This document shows positions 6,391-6,835 of a stretch of DNA of 6,835 bases, one piece after another. Origin of the DNA: Ardenticatenales bacterium (GTDB lineage: Bacteria > Chloroflexota > Anaerolineae > Promineifilales > Promineifilaceae); assembly GCA_020634575.1 (NCBI GenBank), contig JACKBM010000085.1, positions 1 to 6,835 of the forward strand, read 5' to 3'. The notes beneath the pieces were generated by a model that was given only the letters and a program-made list of their open reading frames with translations, was not told where the DNA came from and did not search any database. Position numbers and translations under genes: made by a program. Position 1 is the stretch's first letter; every line of letters begins with the position of its first letter.

Positions 6391-6835
6391 ATGAGTGTGA
6401 TAAACGAAATGAGATTCTATGAGCAATTGGGCTCACTATTTTGCTTTGATGTCCGTTTTAACCCGGCTGAACGGGCTTGCCTTAACCCGCTGCCGGACGG
6501 GCAAATCCAGTTTCGGGTCCAGACCGAACCGGGTTTTGCCGAGGTGCAGCTGGTTTATCGTGATGATGAGGTCCGGGCGGCATCTTTCTCCTGTAGAGCA
6601 CGGGATAGCCGTTTTCAATATTGGGAAGTGACGATCCGGCCGGTCACGCCGGATTTCCGCTATTCGCTGGCCTTAAAACACGACGATGGTCAGGTCGCCT
6701 ACTACGGCCGCCATGGGTTGACCCATGTGGTTGAAACGCCCTGGCATTTTGCAGCTGCTGCTCATGTCCCATTTGCGACGCCGGCCTGGATGCAGGGGGC
6801 GGTAATGTACCAGATTTTTCCCGAGCGCTTTGCTA
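6391..6835 (+). CDS. GH13 neopullulanase/cyclomaltodextrinase-like enzyme, N-terminal part only
   Basis: The frame is open from the ATG at 6391 to the right edge, giving 148 codons. Residues about 12-115 resemble the N-terminal CBM34-type beta-sandwich of GH13_20 enzymes, ending in YYGRHGLTHVVETPWHF (104-120). The catalytic barrel begins with PAWMQGAVMYQIFPERFA (131-148), the typical 'W..gavfYQIFPdRF' first strand. Enzymes of this kind hydrolyse cyclodextrins, pullulan or maltodextrins, usually in the cytoplasm. No signal peptide is visible, in keeping with that. The catalytic Asp/Glu/Asp residues lie beyond the window, so activity cannot be judged. An alternative start is the ATG at 6409; 6391 is preferred because of the -10 placement. 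The gene diverges from the double sugar-binding lipoprotein, and shared carbohydrate control is plausible. Confidence 0.85.
   Translation, partial: MSVINEMRFYEQLGSLFCFDVRFNPAERACLNPLPDGQIQFRVQTEPGFAEVQLVYRDDEVRAASFSCRARDSRFQYWEVTIRPVTPDFRYSLALKHDDGQVAYYGRHGLTHVVETPWHFAAAAHVPFATPAWMQGAVMYQIFPERFA

Larger units (their letters stand above)
406..6643. repeat. Dispersed iterated palindrome WCCGGCCGGW, ten copies
   Basis: CCGGCCGG occurs at 406, 444, 1230, 1604, 1896, 3268, 4141, 4334, 4491 and 6636 (first base of each). Every copy is flanked by A or T on both sides. Seven are ACCGGCCGGA or its complement TCCGGCCGGT, three are ACCGGCCGGT, and TCCGGCCGGA is absent. All ten lie inside coding regions, spread over all five genes, and are read in different frames (Pro-Ala-Gly, Thr/Ser-Gly-Arg, Arg-Pro-Val). 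The signal therefore acts at the DNA level. It resembles in kind the highly iterated palindromes of cyanobacteria (HIP1), but the sequence differs. Confidence 0.75.

Noticed and set aside
1..6835. CRISPR arrays, tRNA/rRNA genes, transposons, phage or defence genes
   Set aside because: No regularly spaced repeats, RNA-gene signatures, transposase motifs or terminal repeats were seen on either strand.

Overview
The window looks like a GC-rich chromosomal segment from a free-living bacterium, most likely a member of the Chloroflexota (Anaerolineae/Caldilineae-like). This assignment is an inference. It rests on an F420-type DUF385 oxidoreductase, Pro/Thr/Ala-rich lipoprotein linkers, a YLPVI element near the end of a secreted protein, a large membrane SpoIIE-type phosphatase and the base composition. 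No single marker is decisive, and no rRNA, tRNA, CRISPR array, phage gene or transposase was seen.

Layout. Positions 1-2105, minus strand, hold a two-gene unit: a DUF385/Ddn-like protein (2105-1593), then, directly abutting it (TAA|ATG), a PhoX/DUF839-like secreted protein cut by the left edge of the window. A 94-bp divergent intergenic region follows. Positions 2200-4251, plus strand, encode a membrane protein with a GAF-like region and an intact SpoIIE/RsbU-type PP2C phosphatase domain. Positions 6194-4248, minus strand, encode a 648-residue lipoprotein made of two tandem sugar-binding-protein (type 1 PBP) domains. It converges on the phosphatase gene, and both stop codons lie in one shared CTAG. 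A 196-bp divergent regulatory region (6195-6390) separates it from the first 148 codons of a GH13 neopullulanase/cyclomaltodextrinase-like enzyme (6391 to the right edge).

How the genes may work together. The right half has a carbohydrate theme: a double sugar-binding lipoprotein divergent from a maltodextrin-type hydrolase, with operator-like repeats between them. No ABC permease or ATPase gene is in view, so the binding protein's transporter or receptor partner is unknown. The phosphatase is a stress or partner-switching type regulator with no visible STAS, anti-sigma or sigma partner. The left unit pairs a deazaflavin-dependent redox protein with a phosphatase-like exported protein; no shared pathway is evident.

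The most notable signals beyond the genes are four. (1) A highly iterated palindrome, ACCGGCCGGW, occurs ten times, always inside genes and in all three reading frames. (2) The tandem PBP lipoprotein carries four cysteines per domain at identical spacing. (3) Both plus-strand genes have a -10 hexamer exactly 6 nt before the ATG and no Shine-Dalgarno, suggesting leaderless mRNAs. (4) Several operator-like repeats lie in the 196-bp divergent region. I found no clear evidence of a wholly new multi-gene system.
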